DNA of 64,000 nt from Nematostella vectensis (taxonomy: Eukaryota; Cnidaria; Anthozoa; Actiniaria; Edwardsiidae): positions 8,299,501 through 8,363,500 of the forward strand of contig NC_064043.1 of the NCBI RefSeq assembly GCF_932526225.1. Direction: 5' to 3'. The notes below the pieces were generated by a model. The model did no database searches. It saw only the letters and a program-made list of their open reading frames with translations, and was not told where the DNA came from. Shown here piece by piece: positions 23,659-35,210 of this stretch. Made by a program: the position numbers and the translations under genes. Each line of letters begins with the position of its first letter. Positions within the stretch are counted from its first letter, which is position 1.

Positions 23659-25745
23659 TGACTGACTTTTACCACTTTAAGCGGTTTACAAAAATGAATT
23701 TGAGGTAGTGTACAGGACCCGAAATGATCCCAGGACCCGAAACGATCCCAGGACCCGAAATGATCCCCAAAAGTACCCCAACTGATCCCGGGACCCGAAA
23801 CGATCCCCAAGAGTCCCCGAAATGAACCCCAAGGAATTGCAGTAATGGACAAACAAAAGGAATGTGGAAGGATTGGCTTTCAGTTTTAAAAACATATGAA
23901 ACATTTAAGCGTCATTTTTGTCACTATCCAGAAATTTGAATTAACTAAAACCATAGTATTAAGATTTTTATATACGACTGCGCGGGAAATACAGCTTTCG
24001 ACAGCTTGGTTGAGTCAACAATTGGGGTCAAATAAAAATTCCCGTGATGGTAATTTGAAGAACCAGGCGTGAATAAATAATTCATACATAACAAGCCATA
24101 AACGAATGTCTCCAAAGATTAGACATGCCTCTGCTTTCCCGTAGGAAAATGTTTGTTTGTGTTCGGTGAATGAAAGACCTATCATAAAGAGAGATAGAGA
24201 GAAATCATGCAGTGGTGTACGCACTACTACATAAGGAAATTCAAAACTCACATATTGCTTTCAACAAAAGCCACATCTCTTAATATTTTGCAACGGTAGT
24301 AAAAGGGTTGTTCGAGTGCATTACTCAGTGTGCTTTTGTAATTCCATCTTCTCGGCCAAACCGGCTGTCGGTAAATATTCGCTCGTGTGAACATGGATTT
24401 CGTGGTGAAAAACACGTTTGGTTGTCAAATGAATATAGATTTTTAGGGTGATGTTTACCGAAAACGAGATTTATAGTGTCAGAGTCATGTGTTGGAACTG
24501 CAAATGTTTCGAAGGTCAAAAGTTTGGTTGTTCTGAGCAAGGCTGTGCTTTGGCTGTGCTATGTTTATGTTGTACTCCTTTCAATAGCAATTAAAAGTTG
24601 TGTATTTGTTTAGGACTCTGTTTATGGGTTTACCGCCAGGGCAATGTAATAAATAGAAGTATTGTATTGGAATTTAAGTTTTTTAAGTCATGTTATTTAG
24701 AAATAGATTGGCTGTCAACCCTAAATTACGCTTTAAGAATTCCAAGTATTTCTTCTGCTTTCCCTTTGTCCATTACTGCATTTCCGTGGGGTTGATTTCG
24801 GGGACTCCTCGGTATCGTTTCGGGTCCCGGGATCAGTTGGGGTACTTTTGGGGATCATTTCGGGTCCTGGGATCGTTTCGGGTCCTGGGATCATTTCGGG
24901 TCCTGTACAGTAGCATGTTAGCACTTTTACTGAAAAAGTCGTCGCCTTTTACGTCCCACGATACTGGTCATTTTAATTTGATTTTGAAAATATTTTTAGG
25001 GGCATCTCCCCCCCCCCCCCCTCCCTTCCTACCCAGGCTCCTAACCTCCGCTCCGCTCCCACCCCCCCCCCCACCCCCCCTCCCCCCCCGCTACTGCCTG
25101 TACTATATGACACAATGACATGCAGAAAGTGTCTGAATGGCACTATTCAAACGTATACGTATTCAGGCATTAGTGTGGGCAGATATCGACGTAAATAGCC
25201 CTTTTAATTTTTTTATATCTTTGTTGACGGAAGCCAAAATGTACTTTGTCGCTTGGTAAATGGGGGCGAGTTCACAGATTACCCAAAATAGCAGTAAAAA
25301 CAACAACACTATGAATAACACATAAATTCTCATCCGGTTGCCGCTGGTCGTCTAAATATGTCTGGTTGAATACCTCCGCCAGTTGCTCTTTCTCTTGTCG
25401 TATGATGTCTTCTAAAATCTTCTCGAATCTCTCCTAAATGAGAAGATATAGTACATAAGAAGGCGTAATTACAGGCTAAGCACTCCAATCCTTTTGTGTA
25501 CCACAATCAATAAATAGAGCTTTGTAAGACATGTTTACATTCAGGCGCGTACACAGTAGTCTCCTGCGCAGCCGTCCTTAGTGCCAGTCTCCCACGTGGG
25601 GATGGATTCGAGACTGACACTAAGGACGGCTGCGCAGGAGACTACGTACACCAGGCCCGTACCCAGGATATTACTTGGGGGGGTGGACCTATTTTTTTCC
25701 GGGGAGGGGGAGGGGGGGCTGCGAAATCCGAAAAAGTGGTCCTAA

Positions 25746-25777
<32 letters not shown>

Positions 25778-27544
25778 TGCGAAATCTCTGATAAAAATCT
25801 TACCAACCTCGAAAAAACAAAAATGGTTTTTTATGTCTTTGCAGTATCTCCACGGGAGGTTTATTGTCGGATTTGGATCGGAGTGACCTGGCTTATGCTT
25901 ATGCCTTATAGTTTTGTCTAAAACTAGCACGTCTATTGACAACCAAAAGTGGACTTTCGGCCGTTGTGGGGGGGGGGGGGTGCGTTCGCACCACCTGCAC
26001 CCCCCATGGGTACGTTACGGTAAAATCCTGGGTATGGGCCTACTAGAGGGTACTTACCTTGAGAAACGGGTTCGCAGCACCACTGACTCTTGCAATCTGT
26101 TGGTGCTTGGAGCTACGAATTTCCTCCAAGCGCTCCCTGGCTTCTTCTAGCTGGGTCTTGAGCTCTACAAAACGGTGAACCATTACAATAATCAGCATGA
26201 TGATATCATCATAAACATCATCATTGCTATAATCATTGATGCATCATTAAATCATTATTGTTACCATCACATAAACATTATCACCATAATTTGATATTAT
26301 CATATCCATCACATCAGAAAAAAAAAACATTATAAGGACAATAATAGTGGCAATCATGAATACATCATCCACACCCAGCCATCATAATCAACCTGTAGCC
26401 ATCACCACCATCATAAACAATAGTGATATCACTACTACCATCAACATAATTATCACCACCATCATTATCATCATATCACCACTATCAACATTATTCAAAT
26501 ATCATCAAAATCATATCACCACTATCATCATCACCACCAATATCATCATCAACCACTATCATCATCAACCACTATCAGCATCTACCACTATCATCATCCA
26601 CCACTATCATCATCATCAACCACTATCATCATCATCAACCACTATCATCATCTACCACTATCATCATCCACCACTATCATCATCATCAACCACTATCATC
26701 ATCATCAACCACTATCAGCATCTACCACTATCATTATCATCAACCACTATCATCATCATCAACCACTATCATCATCTACCACTATCATCATCCACCACTA
26801 TCATCATCATCAACCACTATCATCATCATCAACCACTATCATCATCTACCACTATCATCATCCACCACTATCATCATCATCAACCACTATCATCATCATC
26901 AACCACTATCAGCATCTACCACTATCATCATCCACCACTATCAGCATCTACCACTATCATCATCCACCACTATCACCATCATCTACCACTATCATCATCC
27001 ACCACTATCATCATCATCAACCACTATCATCATCATCAACCACTATCAGCATCTACCACTATCATCATCCACCACTATCAGCATCTACCACTATCATCAT
27101 CCACCACTATCACCATCATCTACCACTATCATCATCCACCACTATCATCATCATCAACCACTATCATCATCATCAACCACTATCAGCATCTACCACTATC
27201 ATCATCCACCACTATCAGCATCTACCACTATCATCATCCACCACTATCATCATCATCCACCACTATCATCATCATCAACCACTATCAGCATCTACCACTA
27301 TCATTATCATCAACCACTATCATCATCAACACTATCATTATCATCGACACTATCATCGTCACCATTGCTATCATCACCACTACCATCACCAGCACCATCA
27401 TCATCATCACTACCATCATCATACACCACTATCGTCATCATCATCGACCACTATCATCATCAACAACCACTATTATCACAAGCAACATTATAACCCCCAC
27501 CTACAGTATATCATCACCAGCACCATTAACACCACCACTATCAT

Positions 27545-27575
<31 letters not shown>

Positions 27576-30500
27576 GGCAGTGGCAGAAGCACCATCACAA
27601 GTACACCACATTAGCCACTACCATCACTGTCTTTGTCAAAAAGATCAGCACCTTTTTGGAAAACTACAGCAATGACTTACCACTATCATATTCTTCATTT
27701 TCATCACCCTCAACATCAATATCATCATCATCCTTTTGGCTAATGTCAGGTTCATCGTCGTCTTCGTCACTGCTTGCTTCTTGTAGAATTGCAAGAAGCT
27801 GATTTCGGTCATCATCCTCATCATCACTGTTGTTATCAATTTGAGGGCCACCTTTGGACAAGACCCTTGGAGACACTCCAGAGGCACTAGCTAGATCAGC
27901 ATCAGTCGGGAGATTCCTTTTTGAAAACAAATAAATAAAGGGGAAGTTAATGGACTACCAAGCAAAAGGGACAATGCCTTGAAAGTAACCTTATAGCTTT
28001 GAAATACTTTTTAAGGAAATTATAAGATCTTGCCCTGTGTACCTCTACCATAAGTGATCTAATAAACGCCCGGGGCATTTAAAAAATTTTAATTGCCTGA
28101 GGTGGGGCGTTTAACAGATAGGAGGCGTTTATTAGAGAGGGGTGTTATTTACAAACTACGAAAATATAGCAAACCCAAGTGCAGTGGGGTTCTAGTCTCA
28201 GTCAGGACCACATTAAATTATAGCCTGCGAAGCAAGCAATTCTTGACATTAAGCAAGTCTCACCCAGTAGGAGCCAAACTCAGATAAATTAAATTTGATT
28301 TATACCACCGAAATTCCTATGTCATTTGTTTTTAAGCTGGGAGGGAGGGGACTGTAGGGGTGGGGTGTTAAATAGAAGAGGGTGTTACAATTGGAAGTAG
28401 TATCCAACCTTGGAAACCAAGGAAAAAGGCTGAAAAGCCCCTGGGTCTTCATATATTATAATGCAAACTATGAAAAAGGTTTTAATGATCTAGAAAACTC
28501 GAGAATTGAAAGATTGTCACATACTTTTTTGAATCATCAGGTTTCTCTTCATCATTGATGACTTCAAATGCTAATGGAAGTTAAGGTTACAATACAGTAG
28601 AATGTGTTGATTTTAACATTGTCAGATTAAACCTAAAGCTACAAATAAGCTACATTTGCATTTACCAAAAGGTGTGGGGTTTATTGTAAGAAAGGTCCAT
28701 TTTAATAACATTTATTTAACAAGGTTTGAAATAGATCTTTAAGAAGTTTATGGTTGTATAATCTCATGTCCATATAAACAAGCCTCAATCCATTCAAAAA
28801 TAATAAGTTTAGTTTAAAGGATACTGACTTTAGCAGCACTTAGATCTGTCCTCAACAATCGTTTTACCTCTTTTTCAATTTCAGGTGACTCTGAAACCTA
28901 CAATCAAAATAATATTAACAAAATCAATATCAACTGAATGGATCATTTTAGATCAATGTTTTTGGATGAATTTACATGTAAACTGCACTGCTGACCGGTG
29001 CAGTTTACAATCATAAGTTTAGTTAAGTGTATAAGCACTTTTAATAAGTACGGTACTATTGGCCAGAGTCATCATCAGTGCTTTAACACCCCTTAATACA
29101 GGTCAAGGGGGGGAATGTTGGGGTTTATTTATTTGTATTGGTGTATTGGTATTTATTTGTACATTATTGCCGCCAAAGAGCAAAAAACATGCAGTGATGC
29201 AGTATCTCAAACCACTGAGAGATGATGAGATGAAGGGTGGATGGGGAGGGTGTGCGTTTTTGCATAAAATCTGACCACCACTAGAACAAAAGGGATTATT
29301 TTTCCATCACCACTGGACATATATTATTGCATTTGGCTACAAAAAAGTTTGACTTCTAGATTTATGACACCAGAGTGATCTAGCTTTTTTTAAAGTGGAC
29401 TTTTGGCTCCCCCCCCCCACCCCACCCCTGGGTACCGGCCTGTTATTTAATTTCAATATTCAAGGCTAACCTGACCCAGATTTGATAAGAAAAACTTGTA
29501 CGACTGAGCTATCACAGCTTTCTAGTAGTGGATTAAACTATAAAGTGACCACCCTTAGGACCATGCTTAGTGGTGTGTACAGTGGTACCTCTATAAGCAG
29601 CCACACTGGGGGCAGTGCTCAGTGATGTATACAGTAGTACCTCTATTACATACCACCCTCTGGACCAAGAGTTATGTATACAGTGGTACCTCTATTACAT
29701 ACCATCCTCGGGACCAAGAGTTATTATGTATACAGTGGTACCTCTTTTAAAGAATCATCATCAGGAACGAGCTCAGTGGTGTATACAGTGGTACCTCTAT
29801 TACATACCACCCTCAGGACCAGGAGTTATGTATACAGTGGTACCTCTTTTAAAGAATCATCATCAGGATCGAGCTCAGTGGTGTATACAGTGGTACCTCT
29901 ATTACATACCACCCTCAGGACCAGGAGTTATGTATACAGTGGTACCTCTTTTAAAGAATCATATCATCAGGAACGAGCTCAGTGGTGTATACAGTGGTAC
30001 CTCTATTACACACTACCCTCAGGACCAGGAGTTATGTATACAGTGGTACCTCTTTTAAAGAATCATCATCAGGAATGAGCTCAGTGGTGTATACAGTGGT
30101 ACCTCTATTACATACCACCCTCAGGACCAGGAGTTATGTATACAGTGGTACCTCTATTACCTACCACCCTCGGGACCAGGAGTTATGTATACAGTGGTAC
30201 CTCTATTACATACCACCCTCGGGACCAGGAGTTATGTATACAGTGGTACCTCTATTACATACCACCCTCGGGACCAAGAGTTATGTATACAGTGGTACCT
30301 CTAATACATACCACCCTCTGGACCAAGAGTTATGTATACAGTGGTACCTCTATTACATACCACCCTCTGGACCAAGCGGCCATCCTCTATCCAATATTTG
30401 GGAGTCAAAAAGAAGCCCTAATGCATTGTTCTAGCAAATTATGTCCCAAGAATGCAAGCATATACATCCAACAATAACACTCACTTTTTTCTTGGCAATT

Positions 30501-33500
30501 TTCCTAAACCTTCTTTTTCTGACATTCTTCAATGGAGGGGTAACTGTAGAGAAAGTTTCATTGAAGATTAATTTTTTTGTTAGGAGCAAAAAGTACTGTA
30601 GATTCACATGCTGATGAATCAATCTTTATGTGTTTTATGATCACATACTTCCATGATTCCAAACAAACTTCTTGGATTCCCTTTTGTGGTGTCTTTGGTC
30701 CTCATCTTCACTCTGACTATCTTGGTCTTCATCAGTGCATAACAGCATCTTGGAAAAAATAGTTCCTTTGAAAATAACTCCAGCTATCTTCCTAAAGATC
30801 CTTGTTTTTGTAGATAAATGGCTACAAGGCCCCAATTCAAAAGAACATAAAAATAAAACATTTGTTCAAATAGCATACAGCTAAACAAAATCAACAAGCC
30901 TTTTTTAAATCACTTTCAAACAAAAACCAAAAAGGCCAGGAACCTGTCTGTGGTGGTGATGATGGTAGGTGGTGGTGGGGAATGATGATGGAAGTGATGA
31001 AAGATGATTATAGTGTTGGTGATGATGATGATGATGATGATGATAGTGGTGGATAATGATGATAGTGGTCGTGACGATGATTGTTGTGAATGATGATGAT
31101 AGTGGTGGTGATGATGGTTAGTGTTGGTGGATGATGTTGATAGTGCTGGCGATATTTATAGTGCTGGCAATAATTGTAATGGTTGCGATAATTGTAGTGG
31201 TGGTGATTATGATAGTGGTTGTGATGATGATACTAGTCATGATGATGATAAATGGTGGTGATGATGGTAGTGGTGGATGATGATGATAGTGGTGGTGATG
31301 AAAGTGGTGGTGATGATGGATAGTGCTGGTTGGTGATGATGATAGAGCTGGGGATAATGGTAGTAGTGGAGTTGATAATGGTAGTGCTGGAGATAATTGT
31401 AGTGGAGGCGATATTTGTAGTTGTTGCGATAATTGTAGTGGTGGTGATTATGATAGTGGTTGTGATGATGATATTAGCCATGATGATGATAAATAGTGGT
31501 GATGATGGTAGTGGTGGATGATGATGATAGTGGTGGTGATAATGATAGTGGTGGTGATGATGGTAGTGGTGCTGATGGTAGTGGTGGATGATGAAAATGC
31601 GGTGGTGATGATGATAGTGGTAAATATTGATGATGATGGTAATGTTGATGACGATGATAGTGGTGATGATGCTGATAGTGGTGATGATGCTGATAGTGGT
31701 GGTGATGGTAATAGTGGTGGTAATGATGGTTGTGGTGGTGATGATGATAATATTTCAGTGCAGTACCTGGCAGATATCTGCTGTTTTGTAAAAGCTTTTG
31801 TCATCAAATGTCTTGTGTGTCTCCATAACACAAGGAAGATCAACAAGCTGAGAGAATAAAGAAAACAACAGATCTTAAACATCAGCCACAAATGCCTCAT
31901 TATAGATACAGGAAACTAACCAATAGGGAGAAAGAAGGGAACTTGGATACTAGCATTTCATTGCATTGGGAACAAACTGTATTTAGGGTAATCTCAATTA
32001 AACAATCATAAATTACATTCCACCCATTTAATAGTAAAGGGGAGGGGCATCACTCTTGATCTCTTACCTTTGCTGAGAGTGCTTCATCTCCAACTCTGAC
32101 AGTAGCATGTCGGTAATCAGCTGAAAATTTACAAGCAAATCTCATTCAATACAAAGGAGAGGGGGTAGTGCTATATAAACTTTGGGGTGTGTTTCTTGAA
32201 TTTCTAAACAGGGCTGGCAGTATCACATGGATGTGTGGACTGGCTTAATTTGACTTCCATTGTACCCGGTCTTGTCAATCGAAAACAATTTGACAATAAA
32301 TAAATCAATAAAAACCAATGAAAGCTGATTTATTTTTATCAATTGAATTTAAAAATTGTTAAAAATCGAACACACTTTTAAAAAAATAATGAGTTTTATT
32401 GATTTCTCAAAGTTAAATAAAATAAAATAAAATGATCAAGACATTATCAACAGACATTATCAACCTGAATTTGCTTAACTGTTCCTATTTTTAAAGGTTG
32501 TTTAGCCTGAAATGCAGGCGTTTGCTAAGTGTTTTTATCTCTATATAAATCTTGCATGAATCAATACAAGTTGGCTATAAGTTTATTTAAATATAAGTTT
32601 AATGACAGTTGGGAGTCTAAAGCATAAAACCCCTGAAAACCACAGCAACATTGCTGCTGCCCGTGCGCAGTGAGAACAGCGGCTGATTGAATCAAGCTAA
32701 AATGTGCAAGACATTTTCTAATTTTTTTAGAGGATGTTTAGGGGATGTTAGCAATTAATTACTCTTGTCTGGAGTATGAGACTGTCTGGGGCTTGAGACT
32801 GTCTGGGGCTTGAGACTGTCTGGGGTTTGAGACTGTCTGGGGTTTGAGACTGTCTGGAGTATGAGACTGTCTGGGGCTTGAGGCTGTCTGGGGCTTGAGA
32901 CTGTCTGGGGCTTGAGACTGTCTGGGGCTTGAGACTGTCTGGGGCTTGAGACTGTCTGGGGCTTGAGACTGTCTGGGGCTTGAGACTGTCTGGGGCTTGA
33001 GACTGTCTGGGGCTTGAGGCTGTCTGGGGCTTGAGACTGTCTGGGGCTTGAGACTGTCTGGGGCTTGAGACTGTCTGGGGCTTGAGACTGTCTGGGGCTT
33101 GAGACTGTCTGGGGCTTGAGACTGTCTGGGGCTTGAGACTGTCTGGGGCTTGAGGCTGTCTGGGGCTTGAGACTGTCTGGGGCTTGAGACTGTCTGGGGC
33201 TTGAGACTGTCTGGGGCTTGAGACTGTCTGGGGCTTGAGACTGTCTGGGGTTTGAGAGCAATTAAAAATTATTCGAACAACCCTTTGTTGTGAAAGAAAA
33301 GTAGTAGAAAGAAAAATGCAAATAAAGAAAACGAAAAACAAAAAAAATTGTTAAACATGCAGGTAAGACTTTAACCCCTCGAATTCAGGCACGCTACCAA
33401 TTTGGCCATCAAGGCAAACGGGAAACTTCAATGAAAAAAATAAGGTATTTATTTGGTACCTGTTGTAATCGAAGTATCGCGTCAAAAATTTGTGAAAAGA

Positions 33501-35029
33501 CGGAACTCATTTGAAAAATTAGAGACCTTAGAATGATTCAACGAATTTACAATTTTGACAAAATATTAAGTTCTAAAAAAGCTTTTTCTTAAATAACTAT
33601 TAAAAATTATATTAACAAATATTTCCTCTAGCGATAAAAGTACTTGATTCGACGAGGACAAAATAGACTGCTCATTTTAGGAAGGGGGTCATTTTTTATA
33701 GCGTTGAGCATAGGAACTCTAAATTTCAGATTAGGTAGATTAATGTTTGTGGTTGATTACAGTTAAGAATTGGTAATATAAAACTTAAAGGATTTAGAAT
33801 TTTCAGGCTTTTCTTTGATCATACGATAATTGATACCCCAACTTGAAGAAATTGATTTTAGGCCTTATAATGATTAAATCCAATTAGAACTGCGTCCCTG
33901 CTTTTGTTAACTCAAAAACTGACAAAAACTAATGTTTAAAAAATTTATATTAACAATTTTTTTTCATAAGCACATTTTTCCTTAGAAATAAGGGTAAATG
34001 CTGTAATTAAAAAAAACACAATTTGACACCTATCTCGGAAATATTTTATTTATAATTATACAAATAATCATATTGAATAAGAAAAATAATAATATTGCTC
34101 TGGAAATTAAAAGTAGTTGCTATCACCTTGGTTGGATGCATATTTTTAATTCCATTTATCCCTTAGACTGTTGCTTGAGTATCTATATCTTGTTGTGTTT
34201 ATTTTACATTTATTAATTTTTTTGGTTGTGGGTACTTTTCAAGGCCGGTACAGGTCGATCGAGGGGTCAATGTGTTAAGCAGACAAGGTACCGGCCCAGC
34301 AAAACAATTTCTTGATGCTGTTTGGACACCATGTTGAGAGGTGCTGCAAGTAGTTTACCAACATCTCCTTTGTCTTGTAGTCAACTGAGCTTAGCAGTGC
34401 TGTTTGCGTCCCCTCCCCCCCCCCATCCTTCCCCACTTGGCTTAGTGAAGCTGCTGGGAGCATTTATATTTACTTTTTGTGTATGTGTAATAGCTACACA
34501 AACCAATGTACGCTAAAATGTATACGGTGTAAATAAAGTATGACATGCTGTGGCATGGTGTGGCGTGGAATGGCATGGGGTGGGATGGTTAAGGTGAGCA
34601 AGACTGGTTTAGATGACACTGGTATGACTGTAGAATACAAGACCACAAGCTGTAGAATAATTTGATGGTCTGTGTAGGACTGGGGAATCCAGTCGGTATG
34701 TTTTACGAGGCGTAAAACTCACAATATGAACGTTGTGTTGATTTATTTTCCTGGTTTAGATTATAGTATCACCTTGGAATTCAATTGATAATTTCTCCTT
34801 GATTGATCCTCCGCTTACATATTTTTTCACAGCATCAGCTTGCTTCTATAATAGAGATAACAAGTAAACTAGTTTATGTGTCCGATTCTCTGCTTTTATC
34901 TATAATAGGACTATGTGCGTTCTATCCCAAAACAGAGCGATCATGGAAGTGGTAATCGATTACCTTAGGAAGACGTAGCACAAACTGATTTTCCAGCTCA
35001 CCACTATCGTAAGACCGAATTTTAGACAT
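23352..35029 (-). CDS. TAF7: Transcription initiation factor TFIID subunit 7
   Basis: Twelve exons: 35029-34964, 34845-34773, 32120-32068, 31847-31767, 30748-30649, 30543-30485, 28897-28825, 28570-28525, 27916-27681, 26164-26058, 25433-25374 and 23393-23352. Phases close and give 331 residues (human TAF7 has about 349). The N-terminus [20 protein letters not shown] matches the TAF7 start. [19 protein letters not shown] and YKTADICQ follow, then KKFVWNHG (117-124) and [15 protein letters not shown] (125-139), the TAFII55 hallmarks. An acidic Asp/Glu stretch is at about 200-260, and the tail is coiled-coil. TAF7 is a nuclear subunit of TFIID that restrains TAF1 acetyltransferase. If exon 11 is not spliced at GAG-GTATTC, it reads on to a stop at 25272 instead. 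The exon 7 donor (A-GTATCC) is weak. Confidence 0.93.
23605..23656. repeat. (GA)26 microsatellite
   Basis: Uninterrupted GA dinucleotides in TAF7 intron 11. In the transcript they read (CU)n, about 210 nt upstream of the last acceptor. Confidence 0.95.
23713..24905. mobile_element. Foldback-like element with about 155-bp inverted arms
   Basis: The left arm (about 23713-23868) and right arm (about 24750-24905) are inverted copies made of sub-repeats of CAGGACCCGAAATGATCC, followed inward by GCAGTAATGGACAAA. The outer ends CAGGACCC and GGGTCCTG are flanked by TA on both sides. The 880-bp interior has no transposase. The element lies in TAF7 intron 11 and is probably a non-autonomous DNA transposon. 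Confidence 0.7.
25005..25090. repeat. C-rich tract
   Basis: Runs of 8-13 C broken by T or A, in TAF7 intron 11. Confidence 0.85.
25556..25645. mobile_element. Near-perfect 35-bp inverted repeat (MITE-like hairpin)
   Basis: Arms beginning GTAGTCTCCTGCGCAG and ending CTGCGCAGGAGACTAC match over 35 bp with one mismatch, around a 20-nt loop containing CCACGTGGGG. GTACAC lies one base left of the left arm and directly right of the right arm, a possible target duplication. Located in TAF7 intron 10. Confidence 0.65.
25652..26042. mobile_element. MITE-like element with AGGCCCGTACCCAGGAT termini
   Basis: Left AGGCCCGTACCCAGGAT and right ATCCTGGGTATGGGCCT are inverted with one difference. The interior holds long G runs. 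A clear target duplication is not visible. The right end is 15 bp from the exon 10 splice donor of TAF7. Confidence 0.55.
26172..27650. repeat. ATC/ACC-rich triplet array (CACTATCATCATC units)
   Basis: About 1.4 kb of 15-21 bp units such as ACCACTATCATCATC with AGC and ATT variants, in TAF7 intron 9. A 442-codon plus-strand frame of Ser, Thr, Ile and His arises from the triplet periodicity and is not a gene. Confidence 0.95.
29577..30375. repeat. Minisatellite with GTATACAGTGGTACCTCT core, about 15 copies
   Basis: Units of about 53 bp carry the core GTATACAGTGGTACCTCT and alternate between ATTACATACCACCCTC and TTTTAAAGAATCATCATC spacers, forming a 106-bp dimer in 29690-30110 and simple 53-bp monomers after that. 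Located in TAF7 intron 6. Confidence 0.92.
30955..31750. repeat. GAT/GGT-rich triplet array, complementary to the array at 26.2-27.6 kb
   Basis: Units such as GATGATGATAGTGGTGGT are the reverse complement of those at 26172-27650. It is less regular and contains TGATAATTGTAGTGG variants. Located in TAF7 intron 4. Confidence 0.93.
32763..33254. repeat. 17-bp minisatellite, about 29 copies
   Basis: Very homogeneous repeats of GAGACTGTCTGGGGCTT, with a few GAGGCTG and GGGTTTG variants at the left edge. Because 17 is not a multiple of three and the unit lacks stops on the minus strand, two long minus frames run through it. They are artefacts. Located in TAF7 intron 2. Confidence 0.95.
33375..34274. 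mobile_element. Putative TTAA-flanked piggyBac-like element, 900 bp
   Basis: The right 190 bp (34085-34274) is a clear inverted relative of the left end of the element at 53236 (shared CATTGACCCCT, CCTGTACCGGC, GGTTGGATGCATAT, ATCCCTTAGACTG). TTAA lies at 34275-34278. A TTAA at 33371-33374 followed by a weakly similar terminus could be the other end. Located in TAF7 intron 2. The left boundary is uncertain. Confidence 0.5.
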
Positions 35030-35210
35030 AATTCCTTAGATCATCTGGCTAATCGCTGAAAATAACCATCTAAAAAGCAAATTCACGTAAGCTCCGCCAT
35101 CTTGGATAATAAACTGCGCGCGCATCCAAAATAGACCCCAGACTTAGACTTATTGCGGGCGCTTGTGTTGTTTTACAAAGCATTCTGGGTAAACGTGGCT
35201 TGGAAAGAAA
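35030..35210. promoter_or_regulatory. Shared divergent promoter of TAF7 and FTSJ1
   Basis: The two ATGs are 181 bp apart on opposite strands. The gap contains GCCATCTTGG (35096-35105, a YY1-type site), a GCGCGCGC run (35115-35124) and CATTCTGGGTAA (35180-35191). There is no TATA box. This is typical of a bidirectional housekeeping promoter. Confidence 0.65.

Noticed and set aside
25272-25373. Read-through of TAF7 exon 11 as the true C-terminus
   Set aside because: The hydrophobic tail does not resemble TAF7, while splicing at GAG-GTATTC to 23393 gives a charged coiled-coil ending like that of the family and follows a strong acceptor. It may exist as an isoform.
26347-27675. 442-codon plus-strand ORF rich in Ser, Thr, Ile and His
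   Set aside because: It is the translation of the ATC/ACC triplet array, with no promoter or domain, and lies within a TAF7 intron on the opposite strand.
32748-33341. 197- and 168-codon minus-strand ORFs of Pro/Gln/Ser repeats
   Set aside because: They come from the 17-bp minisatellite inside TAF7 intron 2.
33375-33430. tRNA A-box-like sequence on the minus strand (TGGCCAAATTGGTAGCG)
   Set aside because: No B box and no clover-leaf; it falls at the putative end of the TTAA element.
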